Positions 39,576 through 51,184 are shown, counted from the first letter of the stretch. The stretch is 64,000 nucleotides of DNA from Chaetoceros tenuissimus (GCA_021927905.1 BLLK01000058.1:62001-126000), one strand, 5' to 3'. A program made the numbers and translations. Notes: a model not told the origin generated them from the letters alone.

Positions 39576-39967
39576 GGACTGTTTCTTTTGCTTTTGTTTA
39601 TTTTGGTCTGAATACTTCTTTATTGTCTTGTAGAGAAAGAATGGAAACAAACTTTTTCTAAATTCGAATTTCACACTTTGTGAATGTAAACTGATTACCG
39701 TAAGTACTTTTACAGTATTGTAAAAATCATCAAAACTTTCAATGCGCGAAACTGTATCGAAAAAAGAAAAAAGTTTGTACGCAGTATTCAGTACCTTATT
39801 TCTTATTCGAATCTACAAAAGAGCATTCATTGCGTTTCTTATCATCTGCAGCACTCTGGTTTGTAGTGTTCATTTCATTCAAATCGAATTTCTCACAGAA
39901 AACTCGTACATTATTTCAAAATCAAATTCCAAGCACTCTCTCTCCTTCCTTTACAAATTTAGATACC
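39576..39967. other. Intergenic spacer
   Basis: 392 bp from the tRNA to the next start codon. The frame of the following gene is open from 39830, but only through TTG. No other feature recognised. Confidence 0.35.
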
Positions 39968-41653
39968 ATGGGAAAGAATAGTAGAAGGCGTAATCGTCCA
40001 AGAAAGGCATCAATGGCATTGAGATCTCTGGATACAAACTCTTTAGACAACAAGCGTCAGAAACAATCTCGTGGAAAGGCTATTTTGGATGACAATGTCC
40101 AAGAACAGAATAATGAGACGTCGGCCATAGCTTGGACCAATGACAAGGATGCAAATGATGCTCCAACTGCAGAACATTCTGCATCGACTGCGGAGGAAGC
40201 TGTAGAAGAGGACAAGGAAGCTGTAGAAGAGGACAAGGAAGTAGCATTCGATTCAAAGTATCAATCAAAGCACCCACCAAAAGTAGTAAGATTTGAAATG
40301 CTAAAAGATTACAGACACAAGCCTGAATATCTTGACCGAAATTTACTACTAGAGATTATTGAGTTGGGCAAGCAAGCCTTTGAAATCCTTCTCAGAGATG
40401 GAAAGGCTGTATCAATGGAGGAATTTCGCAAAATTTACAAAATCTCCCAAACTGCTCAAGAAGCCTATTCGACCGGTGATTCTCGAATCAAGATTCCAAG
40501 GATTCCTCGCGAAGACAATGAGATGAACGAAAACTATTCCAAAGTTGGTATTTATGTGATTGTATTTATTGATGAAAAAGGAAACATTTATGTTATCAAG
40601 GCTGGTGTGAATGGTGATGGAATGAGAGAGGGTGACTATGATCTCAAGTCAGGTCAATTTCGATATGTTGAAATTGTCTCTTTTCACGCTGCTTCAGACA
40701 AGGCCGAGGCTGAACTAGGTCAGGTATACAAGAAATTTCTATAGCGCATGGTGGAGAACGACGATTGTCCTAGCGATTTGCGTCTTCTCTGCCAACTTGC
40801 ATTGGATGGTGGAATGAGTTGCAGTCTTCTTTGTAGACCAATTATGTTTGCTGTTGAAGACTACGTTACTTTCGAGTTTGGAGTCGAAACTCATTTGAAT
40901 TGTAATGTACATGAGTGGATTGTTGGAACAGACGCTATTGTCAAAAAGCAAAAAAGAATGTAAGTTTATTTGATTTGATTTTATTTATCTTTTGTAATTC
41001 TCATTTGTCTGATTTTGTTTGTCTATACTAGTCACGATGATACCAGCAATGCCATGAGAGGTGACATCAAGAAGATTACTGAAAATCGTGAACTGAGTAT
41101 GGTTGCTGCAAATACGACATGGAAACCTGATGAAAAGTGCTTGTCAAACAATGGCAAAAAGTTTAGATCTGTGCACGTAGACTTGATGAAGTACACTATC
41201 GACAAGACCCCATTTGACAAGAAAAATGTGAAGGATACCCTACCCAAGCCTCCTAAGACCAAGCTTGTTGAAGGAGAGGCCTATTGCAACGATTATAGTT
41301 CACCCGAGACTCGAGAAGGCCGTGAAGTTATTTCACAAGCACAAGAACGTGTTGCCAACACTGAAGGTGGTATTGGCATCACATATTTCAACTCTGTTGT
41401 AACCAAGCATTCAGATTACAACGAAGTGGAAAAAGAAATATTACAATCAAGCATCTACTTTTCGAGATATGCTGCTGTCATATTTTATTTTGTGGGTTTA
41501 TTCCTCTCTCTCTCTCTCTCTCTTTACAAGCCTCCAAGGTTATGTTTGCCTTTGTTATCCATTGTCATGTCGGCAGTATTGTCTTTTTTCTGTTGGAATG
41601 TTATCATAGCATTGGAATGGATTTTGAAAGAACAATGTACGGAAGGACGTTGA
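39968..41653 (+). CDS. Uncharacterised protein; frame interrupted by an in-frame TAG
   Basis: Start at ATG 39968 in a strong ACCATGG context. The first part has a basic N-terminus (MGKNSRRRNRPRK), an acidic region with a duplicated AVEEDKE heptad, and a folded segment (about residues 110-258) containing KVGIYVIVFIDEKGNIYVIKAG, which recalls a GIY-YIG-type strand pair only weakly. At 40742-40744 a TAG follows KKFL. The same frame then stays open for 72 more codons (RMVENDDC onwards), reaching a normal phase-2 intron (40960-41031, 72 bp). A last exon ends at 41653 with two hydrophobic segments, the first encoded partly by a CT microsatellite. The downstream sequence is not random in composition. 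If the TAG is a real stop, the product is 258 residues. No family recognised. Confidence 0.55.
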
Positions 41654-42184
41654 GTCCCATGTTTATACCCCTCACATCTTTGTCTCATCTTGATTCCCTC
41701 TAGGAGGAGTTTTTCTTTATCTTTTACTATTTCTTAACATCTACCGAGTCCTTTTGATCCATAGCATCAAACACGAACAAAATCAAGCATCTCCTTGTTG
41801 AGATATGTTTCTTTTTTCACCATCTACACCATAAAGTCCAATATTTAATGCTGTGAATGAAATTGCTTTTGCTATCTTCCATCTTCTATCGAGGAAAAGC
41901 ATGCGCTCGCTTCCTTGACGAACTCATTCATTATGACCAATGACATTCTCTCCTTATATTAATAGAAACACAGCATTGGAATGGAAAAAAAGGAAAGAAA
42001 GAAAACGTGTAGATGGAACGTTAAACGACAGTTTTTGAGAGTACCTACCTCTCCTCCCTCATCAGCTCCCTCTCAGATGAGATCCTCACTTTTTCACCAA
42101 GTATGGTAGCCTACCGTACTATGAATATCATCTGCTGTAGGTATATAAAATCTAGGGTGTTATGCACTTTATCAACTTGCTGCA
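41654..42184. other. Intergenic spacer
   Basis: 531 bp between two plus-strand genes: T- and C-rich 3' flank followed by a promoter. No gene, RNA or repeat recognised. Confidence 0.35.
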
Positions 42185-43545
42185 ATGAGCAATAGTGACG
42201 GCCTTAAATTGCTCAATCGTCTTCAAAGGAAACTTGATGATCGTGTAGAAGCAAAGTCAATCAGAACCATAAAACTCGGCACAAGAAAAGCTGGAGAATC
42301 TCCCACCATTGACTTTTCTTCGAATGATTACTTAGGTATAGCTCATTCAAAAACGGTTCATAAAAGGGTTCAGGATATATATGCAAAGTATACATCAGAG
42401 AATCCTCCACCATACACTGGAAGCACAGGATCTAGATTATTATCAGGAAATTCGCAGTTGGCAGTAGAGTTGGAAAAATTCTTGGCTTCAATTCACAATC
42501 GTCCATCTGCTTTGATTTGCAATTCTGGATACGATGCAAATCTCTCTCTATTGAGTTCAATACCTTTGACACAAGATATCATTATTCTTGATGAACTTTG
42601 TCATAACAGTCTTATAATGGGAATTAAAATGAGTAGAATACCACTTGGACAGGTTCATTACTTTCGGCATAATGATGCACATCATCTCCGAGAAATATTA
42701 AACAAGTATGGAAGTAAGATGAGTGAAGACCAAAATTTGATTGTCGTTGTTGAGAGTGTTTACAGTATGGATGGTGACATTGCACCTCTTCAAGAAATAC
42801 TTGATACTGCAAAAGAATTCGATGCAAGTGTGATTGTAGACGAAGCACATGGTTTGGGGATATATGGAAAGAAAAATTCGCATCAATTGAAGTTAATCAA
42901 TGACGTATCTGTCAAAGAAACAAGGACAGACTTGAATAGTAACAAAGAGTACGGTGGTACTGGAGTTCTTGCAGCGTTAAATCTTGAAAACCATCCTGCA
43001 CTCCTTGCCGCAGTTTTTACATATGGGAAGGCTGCTGGATGTCATGGTGCAGTTATTTGCGGTACAAGAACATTGATTGATTATCTCATCAATTATTCAA
43101 GACCATTTATTTATTCAACATCTCTCCCTTACATTCACTATGGACGATTAAAGTATCGTATGATGTGATGACGAGTTCCTATGGCGACGAATTACGAGAG
43201 AAAGTGTTTAAACTTGTAAATTTATTCCGCACCCAAATGATGGCAGCTTTCAAAAAGGAAGAAAACAAGGGTGAAGTACTTCTTCCGAGTCCTACACCAA
43301 TACAAGCCGTTCTTTGTCCAGGGAATGAATATTGTATATTGATTGCAAACAAATTAAAGCAAGCAGGAATCAAAGCTTTTCCCATTCGAAGTCCAACTGT
43401 ACCCAAAGGACAAGAAAGAATACGCATCATTATCCATTCACACAACACAAAAGAGGAAGTTTTATTTCTTGTCAATTGCCTTGTAAAATTTTTGGGTAAA
43501 GGAAAGAAGTCATTAATGAACAATAAAATAGAATCTAAGCTTTAG
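42185..43545 (+). CDS. BioF-like alpha-oxoamine synthase, reading frame shifted once
   Basis: A PLP-dependent alpha-oxoamine synthase, closest in style to 8-amino-7-oxononanoate synthase (biotin synthesis). Seen: DFSSNDYLG, YTGSTGSRLLSGN, ICNSGYDANLSLLSS, DELCHNSLIMG and YFRHNDAHHL. The PLP aspartate is in IVDEAHGLGIYG and the lysine in FTYGKAAGCHGAVI. After RPFIYSTSLPYIHYGRLK the frame ends at 43168. The family sequence resumes in the next frame with VSYDVMTSSYGDELREKV and goes on to the C-terminal domain (PIQAVLCPG, AFPIRSPTVPKGQERIRI) at 43545. One missing base near 43140-43150 explains the shift. With it corrected the protein would be about 453 residues. A sequencing error, a true mutation or an undetected short intron are all possible. 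No plastid or mitochondrial leader. Confidence 0.8.
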
Positions 43546-43759
43546 TTTATTGTTCAACGCAATACTCAAAATAGAAAAGTGATGAGGAAAGATACATCGT
43601 TTAGTCAGGCCATTTTTGACACTCGAGATTTTCGCGGTATTTTCCTAAAGAAGCAATCATGGCCACAAAGATTCTTTTCATTTGATTGGATCTCTGAGTG
43701 ATACGAACATCACTGGCTAATACCATCGCCAACATTTTCTCATAATAAAACTTATCAAA

Positions 43760-45843
43760 ATGGTGAAATTCACTACATCTGCTATCGCTGCAGCGTTCTT
43801 CTTGAACAATGTTGCTGCATTCGTTCCTAGCTCTCTCATGAGCCGAACTGTTGTACCAAAGAGTGCACTTAATATGGCTGGAGATGATGAAGGCGTCATG
43901 AACAAGTACAGCCGTACTCTTACTGAGCCAAAGTCTCAGGGAGCTTCACAAGCTATGCTCTATGCTACTGGAATCACTGAGGAAGATATGGGGAAGCCAC
44001 AGGTTGGAATCTGTTCTGTTTGGTATGAGGGAAATCCATGTAACATGCATCTTCTCGAACTTTCTGAGTATGTAAAAACTGGAGTTGTTGGATCTGAACT
44101 CGTAGGATACCGTTTCAACACCGTAGGAGTCAGTGATGGAATTTCTATGGGAACCACTGGAATGAGATATTCTCTTCAGAGTCGTGACTTGATTGCAGAC
44201 AGTATTGAGACTACCATGGGTGCGCAATGGTATGATGGACTTATTGCTCTTCCAGGATGTGATAAGAACATGCCAGGATGTGTCATGGCAATGGCTCGCT
44301 TGAATCGTCCATCTATCATGGTTTATGGTGGAACTATTCGTGCTGGAAAACAGCCAAGCACTGGTGACTCTTTGGATATTGTTTCTGCATTCCAAAGTTA
44401 TGGACAATACGTGTATGATAAGATTACCGAGGAGGAGAGAAAGGAAATCACTCAACACTCCTGTCCAGGACCAGGAGCATGCGGAGGAATGTACACTGCA
44501 AACACTATGGCAACCGCTATTGAAGCACTTGGTAAGTAAATTCATCAGCCTAGTTTTCAGCTTGTAAGAATGATTCTTATTGACGCCATCCAATTCTTGA
44601 CTGGTAGGAATGTCTCTTCCTTACTCTTCATCTTCTCCTGCTGACTCCAAGGAGAAGAGAGATGAATGTGAAGCTGCTGGTGAAGCAATGAAGGTATTAT
44701 TGGCAAAGGACATTAAGCCACGTGATATTATGACAAAGGCAGCATTTGAAAACGCAATCACCATGGTAATGATGACTGGAGGATCCACCAACGCTGTATT
44801 GCACTTGATTGCTATGTCACGTGCTACCCAGAATCCAGAATCTTATATTACCATTGATGATTTCCAGCGTATTTCTAACAAGGTACCATTCTTGGCTGAT
44901 TTGAAACCATCTGGAAAGTACGTTATGGAGGATATTCAGAATATTGGAGGAACCCCAGGTATGATTAAATTTTTGATTGACAACGGAATGTTCGATGGAG
45001 ATCAAATGACTGTAACTGGAAAGACACACAACGAAAATCTTAAGGACTTGAACCACCCAGGACTTACTCCTGGGCAGGAGATTATCCGCCCACTTGATGA
45101 TCCTATTAAGGCTACTGGTCACTTGCAAATCATGTACGGAAACTTGTGCCCAGGGGGAGGAGTTGCAAAGATTACCGGAAAGGAGGGAGAAACATTCACT
45201 GTAAGTACAAGTTTTTTACAGACTTATCTTTAACCTTGCAATGCGAATTCACATTTACATTTTGTATCGGAAACAGGGAACTGCACGTGTTTACGATGAC
45301 GAGCCATCCATGATGAAAGGACTCGAAAATAAGGAAATCAAGTGTGGAGATGTTGTAATTATCCGTTATGAGGGACCAAAGGGAGGACCAGGACTTCCAG
45401 AGATGCTTACACCAACATCTGCTATTATGGGAGCTGGACTTGGAGACTGTGTTGCATTGTTGACCGATGGACGTTTCAGTGGAGGAAGTCATGGATTCTG
45501 CATTGGACACATTACCCCAGAAGCTCAGGTTGGAGGACCAATTGCTCTTGTAAAGAATGGAGATCCAATTAGAATTGATGCTCGTCCAGACCAGAGAACT
45601 ATTGACTTGTTGATCTCTGATGAAGAATGGGAGAAGCGCAGACAAGAGTGGACTCCACCACCACTTCGTGTAAATCAGGGAACTCTTTACAAGTACATTC
45701 AGAATGTAGCAACAGCTAGTGAGGGGTGCGTAACAGATGAATTTGGTGAAACTGCTAACGACTTTACTGCTGCAACCAAGACACCTGCAGTAGCAGAGCT
45801 AGAGGCAAAGATCGCTGAGCTTGAGGCGAAGCTTTCCGCGTAA
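43760..45843 (+). CDS. ilvD: Dihydroxy-acid dehydratase, plastid-targeted
   Basis: Three exons (43760-44531, 44608-45200, 45277-45843) with two 76 bp introns encode 643 residues. The leader ends NNVAAF before VPSS, a plastid import site. The mature enzyme has all three iron-sulfur cysteines ([32 protein letters not shown]), the GGSTNAVLH motif and the closing [16 protein letters not shown]. It dehydrates dihydroxy acids in valine, isoleucine and leucine synthesis. Both introns fall inside the domain, and the family sequence continues without a gap across each. The C-terminus has an extra coiled-coil tail ([16 protein letters not shown]) not usual in bacteria. Codon use is biased to a few codons, suggesting high expression. 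Confidence 0.96.
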
Positions 45844-45918
45844 ATATGTGAGCAAAATGCTAATTTAGAAACATTTATATATAGTTGAACATTCGCCACT
45901 TAATTTTATAATATTAAT

Positions 45919-47808
45919 TCATATTTGAATTTCACATGTTGACATTCGACTAACTTGAGCAAGGTCATGAGAAACCATTAGAATTGTAATTTCGCTTTTC
46001 TTCAGCGATTCCTCGATTTGCAAAGTTGTTGCATAATCGCATGCAGATGTTGGCTCATCTAGCAAGAGGATTGACGGTTTCAAAGATATCGCTATGGCAA
46101 GAGCAGCTCTCTGAGCTTCTCCTCCTGAAAGTTGCGACCATGGTTTGTCAAAAGTTTCTTCTTTCATGGACCATTTTGAGGCAATTTCCATTGGAGTGAG
46201 GGAGGATACTTCATCATTACTCTGTTCAGCACAACTGTTACGACAGTGATAGCATCTCACTCTTTCGTAGAACTCTCTTGGAGTTCCATGTTCTGTTACT
46301 CTATCCTGAGGCACCCATATGATGTCCTTTCTCCACAATGTCCTTGAAGTGTTTGAGTATGTTTTACCATCATGAATTATCTCCCCATTTTCAATCTCAT
46401 TTAGTCCGATAATTGTACGAAGAAGCTGGGTTTTCCCAGTTCCCGATTTGCCTACGATTGCACAGATATCTCCTTTCTCCAAGGCCAAAGTCACTATCAT
46501 ATTAGCTTTCTTTATTTGTAAATGATCAATTTTAAGGAGAGGTGTTTCTGGTGATATAGAGCGGTGCATTGTTACAATTTTAGGCTCGCATTGTGTTGTC
46601 TGAGACTCTTTCTCATTACTTCTGTCAATCCACGAAAACGGAAGCATAGACGACAAGAGATTGCGCTTTTGCGGTGAAATTGATATTCGTTTACTTTCTG
46701 ATCTCAACCTAACATCTTTCAGACAGAACTTTCTACGAAGTAGAAGTGCTGTCATCATTAAGAGAGACAAACCTTTCGTGGCACTCAATGCGCAATAAAT
46801 TACTATCTGTGATGCTGCAGCTGATACTGGACTCTGTCCACCTAAAATTTGACCTGTCATGATGCCTTTCAAAAAGAGTTAGAAGTGATTAGTAAGTTTG
46901 AAATGGGCGCTCTCATTTTTGTTCTTACCAGGAATAGTAATTATACCAGTGACAGCCATTGCATTCATAGTTGGAGCCATCGCTGTATTGATTGCTTTTT
47001 GTATGAAAGATAGGGAGCACTCGGCTATGTTTGCTCCAAAGGCTAGTCGATACTCGATTGTCTTTACACTGTCTTGTTCAAAATCATCAAGCATATTGTT
47101 TAGACCAAGAGATATACCAGTTAAGCAGTTCCCAAACAACATTCCTCCAATTGGAATCACTTTTGATGGACTCAGATACGGATCCGATTTTAAAACAAAT
47201 GACAAGAGAAATACAGTAGTACTTAGAACGACGGTATTGATGGATATGAAACAATCTTGGAATAATTTTCTGTAGCGATATTGCTCCTTGACACGGTTTG
47301 TAGCCTCTACGCTTGTTGCAAAACCAATACTAAAAAGCCATAACAGAACTATCTTGGCATTATCTTCTCCCCGAATGAAAAGCTGACTTAGTATAAAGCT
47401 ACTTATCAGTAAAAGTTGTACACTCATTCTTGCAGCAGATATTAACATTTGCTTTGCAGTTTGATTGATATGAAAGATATTCATTACCATTGCTGTGAAT
47501 CCAACTAATGAAAAAGAAAGAGCTAGATGTCGTGGTCCAAGAATTGGAGTTGAATGTACACGAACACTAATCACATCCTTCTGGGTACGAGAAGTGAACC
47601 TATCAATTGGATAATTACTTTTTTGATGTCGACAATTTTCAATTTGGGTGATGGGTGCATGTCGATTGATCATAAAAGAGCTACCAGGGATATTTAAGGT
47701 GCTTGTAATAAGGATGAGAAGGATACCTTTCGAAAGCATCATAAAAATGGCAGAAAGCGAAATTTTCAATCTAGAAACTATTGGCGATTTGTGTGTATTA
47801 TATATCAT
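45919..47808 (-). CDS. FetB-FetA (ALS3-STAR1)-type ABC exporter, permease and ATPase in one protein
   Basis: Two exons (47808-46929, 46865-45919) with a 63 bp phase-1 intron encode 608 residues. The first half is a FetB/UPF0014 permease with about seven membrane helices: ARMSVQLLLISSFI, VIPIGGMLFGNCLTGISLGL, LAFGANIAECS and, across the junction, IPGIMTGQILGG with YCALSATKGLS. The second half is an ABC ATPase (about 400-608): Walker A GKSGTGKT (about 432-439), a Q-loop in WVPQD, signature LSGGE (about 539), Walker B LLLDEPTS and the H-loop VSHD. A Cys cluster CYHCRNSC sits in the helical subdomain. In bacteria and plants the two parts are separate proteins (FetA-FetB, STAR1-ALS3). An iron exporter, or a nucleotide-sugar transporter as in plants, is inferred. 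A hydrophobic leader precedes the permease. Confidence 0.88.
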
Positions 47809-48193
47809 GCATGCATATTACCAAAAAGGTCAACTATCAACTATCAATCAACAATGCAGTCCTCATCCCTGCAATTTTTAAGTCCCAACTTCCTTCTTCT
47901 TTTTCTGTACCTTAAAGGTCAAGAGCTATTTTAGATTTTAGGTGCACTTCAAAAGTCATTAAGACTTTTTTGGAACGAAAGCCGGAGAAATTTTAGTTTT
48001 GTGACCGTGAAACACTAATCTCGCATTGTTGTTTGAATATTGTACTGCTTGCTGCTACACTTCTTTTGAGACGAAGCCACACCCTCCTCCTACTAGTTAT
48101 ACTAGCAGCTACTGCATTCGAAAGCAAAGAGTAAAGAAATCAATTAGGCACGAAACTCGTCATCAGCTACTGCAGCTACTGAAATAATTAAAA
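47809..48193. promoter_or_regulatory. Divergent intergenic region
   Basis: 385 bp between the FetB-FetA gene (-) and the tetraspan gene (+). Nothing beyond short AT-rich runs recognised. Confidence 0.35.
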
Positions 48194-49015
48194 ATGATTT
48201 TATGTCCACATGGAGGATTTTCGCTTCTTGTAGCGACCCTGTCTTCTATGGCATACCTAACGACAGTATCGCATGATGGTTGTGATTTTGCTAGAATTAC
48301 TGGACCGCCCACAACAGCTCTAACAGCACCTTATGAATATCCATTTGTAGAATTAGGGTTCAATTCGTTTCGCACACCAGTATTCTACGAAGAACTCAAT
48401 GAGTGGCAAATACGGTACAGCGACAAATGTCGGACTTATGATTCCGTAGCATCAATTGCGAACTCCTCCGAGGAAAATGAAGAAGGTGACAATGGGAAAA
48501 CTAAATGGAAGTTCGATATATTTTGGAAATTTGGACATATAGCTCATCAAATAGGTCTGATCCTCGGTGGGTCAGCCTGCTTATTTCTATGGACCACTGC
48601 TATATGTATTCCAATTACTGAATTAAATTGGAAATTGCTAGGTTTACAGATAGGCTTGGCAGCTCTGTTTCATCTAGGGAGCTTTCTTTGGTTCTTCAAC
48701 GATCTATGTTTTCAAGAGGGTGGTGAATGCCACTGGTTTTACGGGAGTAATACAACTATTGGTTCGTTGGTTCTATACCTTTTTTCGAGCGTGTGTATAA
48801 TTTGTAAATATCCCGAACCTAAGGTCGTCAAGATGGTCCGGTCCAAAGTCAAGGAAGATTTTCAACAATATGAATATTCAGTTGGTACTGGTGCGATGAC
48901 TGAATATGACGATGCTAGTGGAATACAAAGTCTTGGCTTCCAAAGTGCAGCCTCGAGCAGAGGCGGTAGAGGTTTCTCTGATAGAAGTCGAAGTCAAAAG
49001 AAAATAATTGTGTAA
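48194..49015 (+). CDS. Four-helix membrane protein, unknown
   Basis: Single exon, 273 residues. A hydrophobic N-terminal helix (ILCPHGGFSLLVATLSS) is followed by an extracytosolic loop with DGCDFARITGPP and several cysteines. Three further membrane helices lie near 112-133, 142-166 and 180-200. A Ser/Gly/Arg-rich C-terminal tail of about 65 residues (SSRGGRGFSDRSRS) is probably cytosolic. The pattern, Cys-bearing loop after helix 1 and clustered helices 2-4, resembles tetraspan proteins in general. No animal tetraspanin CCG motif is present. I do not recognise the family. Confidence 0.65.
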   Translation: MILCPHGGFSLLVATLSSMAYLTTVSHDGCDFARITGPPTTALTAPYEYPFVELGFNSFRTPVFYEELNEWQIRYSDKCRTYDSVASIANSSEENEEGDNGKTKWKFDIFWKFGHIAHQIGLILGGSACLFLWTTAICIPITELNWKLLGLQIGLAALFHLGSFLWFFNDLCFQEGGECHWFYGSNTTIGSLVLYLFSSVCIICKYPEPKVVKMVRSKVKEDFQQYEYSVGTGAMTEYDDASGIQSLGFQSAASSRGGRGFSDRSRSQKKIIV

Positions 49016-49300
49016 ACATTAAAATATATTTGAATATGATTTATCTGCTTTATTTTCTAAATAATATTTCTATTTCTCTTTTAACTTTTACCGCAAATGT
49101 TGCGACATGTCTTCAAAATATACATACCTAGCATGAAACAAACAATCCAGAGTTACCTTGAATGGCTCAGTATCCCAAAGATGTTAAGAGAAGAGCCTTT
49201 GAACTTCCTTTTAATAGAGTCGTAAGCTCCAATTCTATTCTAATGCATACAAGTGCATCACAATCGCATCATGAACATCTCCATATGTGTTGTATTTGTA

Positions 49301-49756
49301 TTACTGATCAAGGGTGTCAAGTAAACCAGACGGTTCGCCATTGACTAGCGCTTTATACTGTTCTTGACTTGCCTTTATTTCTTTTGCAATGGAGACTGCT
49401 TCTTCCCTGTCTTCGACCTTCTTTGGCAATCCATCTTCTCCTAAAAGTTCGTCGAGATCATCGACTAGAGCAATCATTCTATCTTCAGTTGCTTCTGCGA
49501 GCATAGCTCTCTTTGTTCGTTCTTCAATGCTCATTTTACGGACTGCTGCGGCTCCATCTTGAGCAGTCTTTTCAAGAAATTCCTGCTGTTCTTTGGATAA
49601 TTGATCTGTAACTGTTTCGTTTTCATCCTTGTTGTCGTCAGCTGACATGAGAAGTTGTGTCGATGGACCGATTTGAGGACTGCTAACGAACGCATTTGCA
49701 CTCAAAAAGGTACATGATGCAAGTAAAAGTATTGAATTGAAAAAACAGAGCTTCAT
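49301..49756 (-). CDS. Small plastid-targeted helical protein, unknown
   Basis: Single exon, 151 residues from ATG 49756; two codons more are open but start with TTG. The signal peptide ends LSANAF before VSSP, a plastid import site. The mature part is highly charged and helical: LSKEQQEFLEKTAQDGAAAV, EERTKRAMLAEATEDRMIAL, DDLDELLGEDGLPKKV. No cofactor motif or membrane helix. It ends near the 3' end of the tetraspan gene, transcribed toward it. Function unknown; a plastid stromal protein is inferred. Confidence 0.72.
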   Translation of the reverse strand: MKLCFFNSILLLASCTFLSANAFVSSPQIGPSTQLLMSADDNKDENETVTDQLSKEQQEFLEKTAQDGAAAVRKMSIEERTKRAMLAEATEDRMIALVDDLDELLGEDGLPKKVEDREEAVSIAKEIKASQEQYKALVNGEPSGLLDTLDQ

Positions 49757-49975
49757 TCTCAAATGTACAGCAGATCGATTTAGTTGCAGCTTTTGGATAG
49801 TTACGAGTAAAAGGTTTTATAAAAATGGTGGGGAGATAATAGGAAAGATCAAAACGCAGCTTCTGCTTTCTCCTTAAAGCGATAACGTCTCGTTAACCTC
49901 ATTTTATTCTTCAACTTTTCTATATAGCAATATTTATTTCGCTTTCTACTTTATGTAACTAATGTATCAACAAAA

Positions 49976-51184
49976 TCATCTTGACTTGCATTTTGCGGCC
50001 AACTCTTTTTCTCTCTCTTTCAATCGCAGCATGTTTTGTTTATTTACTTCATCATTTCGAAATGTCATCTTCAGCACTCTCTTATGGTTCTGAATATAGC
50101 CTACGAGATCTGTCATGCTCCACTCGGTAGTTTCCAAATCAATCGAGTCAATAGCAATGAGTCTTGCGCCAAATGTAGGAGCTCTTTGAAGCGGAGTATC
50201 TCTATATCCATAAAATCCTACCACTAAGAAAATTGGCAGACATGGATTCATATCAGCATCCACCAAAGAGTTAGGAGGTAGCCTCATAAATTGAATACCT
50301 GGGTTTTGTGTCGTAAATTCAAGTACATAGGTATTTGTAACAGATTGAATGACGTTCTTGAAATTTTTCAGGAATGACAAGGCTGAACTCTTCGCGCCCT
50401 CCTTATCCTTTTCCTCACACTTTGTTAGTCTCAAGGTTGCGCGACCTTCGTGAGAGCCGATGGTAGAAAATGATGAAACGGAATTAGGAGTGTTGGGAAC
50501 ATTAGTAGGAATCGTCAGAGGTGATATTTTCTTGTACGCTTTTTCATTACATGGAGTGCTTGGTCTATCCTCTTCAAAAACCTTCAGAAGCGATACTGGA
50601 GTTACAATGTCATCAATACTGTCTGAGTATATAGTTGGCAAAGGAGAATGTGGCGCTTCATGGTAGTCTTCCCTCTCGTTCGTCGGGACAGACCTGTTCT
50701 GCTCCTTGTCTATCTTTCTTTGTTTCTTTTCTGAATATAGATATCCTCTCAATGACTTGATTATCGACTTTTTCTCTTTCTTATACCTTTTTAATTCAGC
50801 TTTAAGACTTTCGTTCTCTTTTGTTAGTTCTTCATTTTCTTTATATAACTTTTTTACAACTCGTTTTGTCCTTGCGCTTCTACAGCGCTCTTGCTCGAGA
50901 TCCTTCTGTATTTCAATTACATCAGATACAGACTGATCTGCTTCTAGTGCAGCCAACCTTAGATTTTCTTTCAACTGATTACAAGTATTTTGAAGACGAC
51001 TGAATCCGACTTCTTCTAATTTCCATTCCTTCTGTATTAATTCTAGCTCTTCCTCACTTTTCCTTGCGGTCTCATCTCCATCATCTTCGCTTATCATGCA
51101 TTGAGTAAGCAACTTTATAGCCTGGTTGAGAATGCAAATTTGATCTTGCAAAGCAGATATGTCTGTACTGAGCGTAGTCGCCAT
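49976..51184 (-). CDS. Coiled-coil protein with a C-terminal PDZ-like domain
   Basis: Single exon, 402 residues. The first 160 residues are mostly coiled coil (QDQICILNQAIKLL, KKLYKENEELTKENESLKAE). The middle 110 are Ser/Thr/Pro-rich. The final 110 residues look like a PDZ domain: a FTTQNPGIQFMRLP strand, a FLVVGFYGYRDTPLQRAPTF loop, GARLIAIDSIDLETTEWS with the bGI-type turn, and a closing LKMTFRND strand. PDZ domains bind C-terminal peptides; the partner is unknown. No membrane segment or signal peptide. Likely cytosolic and dimeric through the coil. Confidence 0.68.
   Translation of the reverse strand: MATTLSTDISALQDQICILNQAIKLLTQCMISEDDGDETARKSEEELELIQKEWKLEEVGFSRLQNTCNQLKENLRLAALEADQSVSDVIEIQKDLEQERCRSARTKRVVKKLYKENEELTKENESLKAELKRYKKEKKSIIKSLRGYLYSEKKQRKIDKEQNRSVPTNEREDYHEAPHSPLPTIYSDSIDDIVTPVSLLKVFEEDRPSTPCNEKAYKKISPLTIPTNVPNTPNSVSSFSTIGSHEGRATLRLTKCEEKDKEGAKSSALSFLKNFKNVIQSVTNTYVLEFTTQNPGIQFMRLPPNSLVDADMNPCLPIFLVVGFYGYRDTPLQRAPTFGARLIAIDSIDLETTEWSMTDLVGYIQNHKRVLKMTFRNDEVNKQNMLRLKEREKELAAKCKSR

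Noticed and set aside
41503-41524. CT microsatellite as a regulatory element
   Set aside because: It lies inside an apparent coding exon and only encodes a Leu/Ser run.
43153-43175. 23-nt intron (GTATCG to GACGAG) as an explanation for the BioF frameshift
   Set aside because: It would restore the frame, but it removes VSYDVMTS, which looks like family sequence in the other frame; a single missing base fits better.
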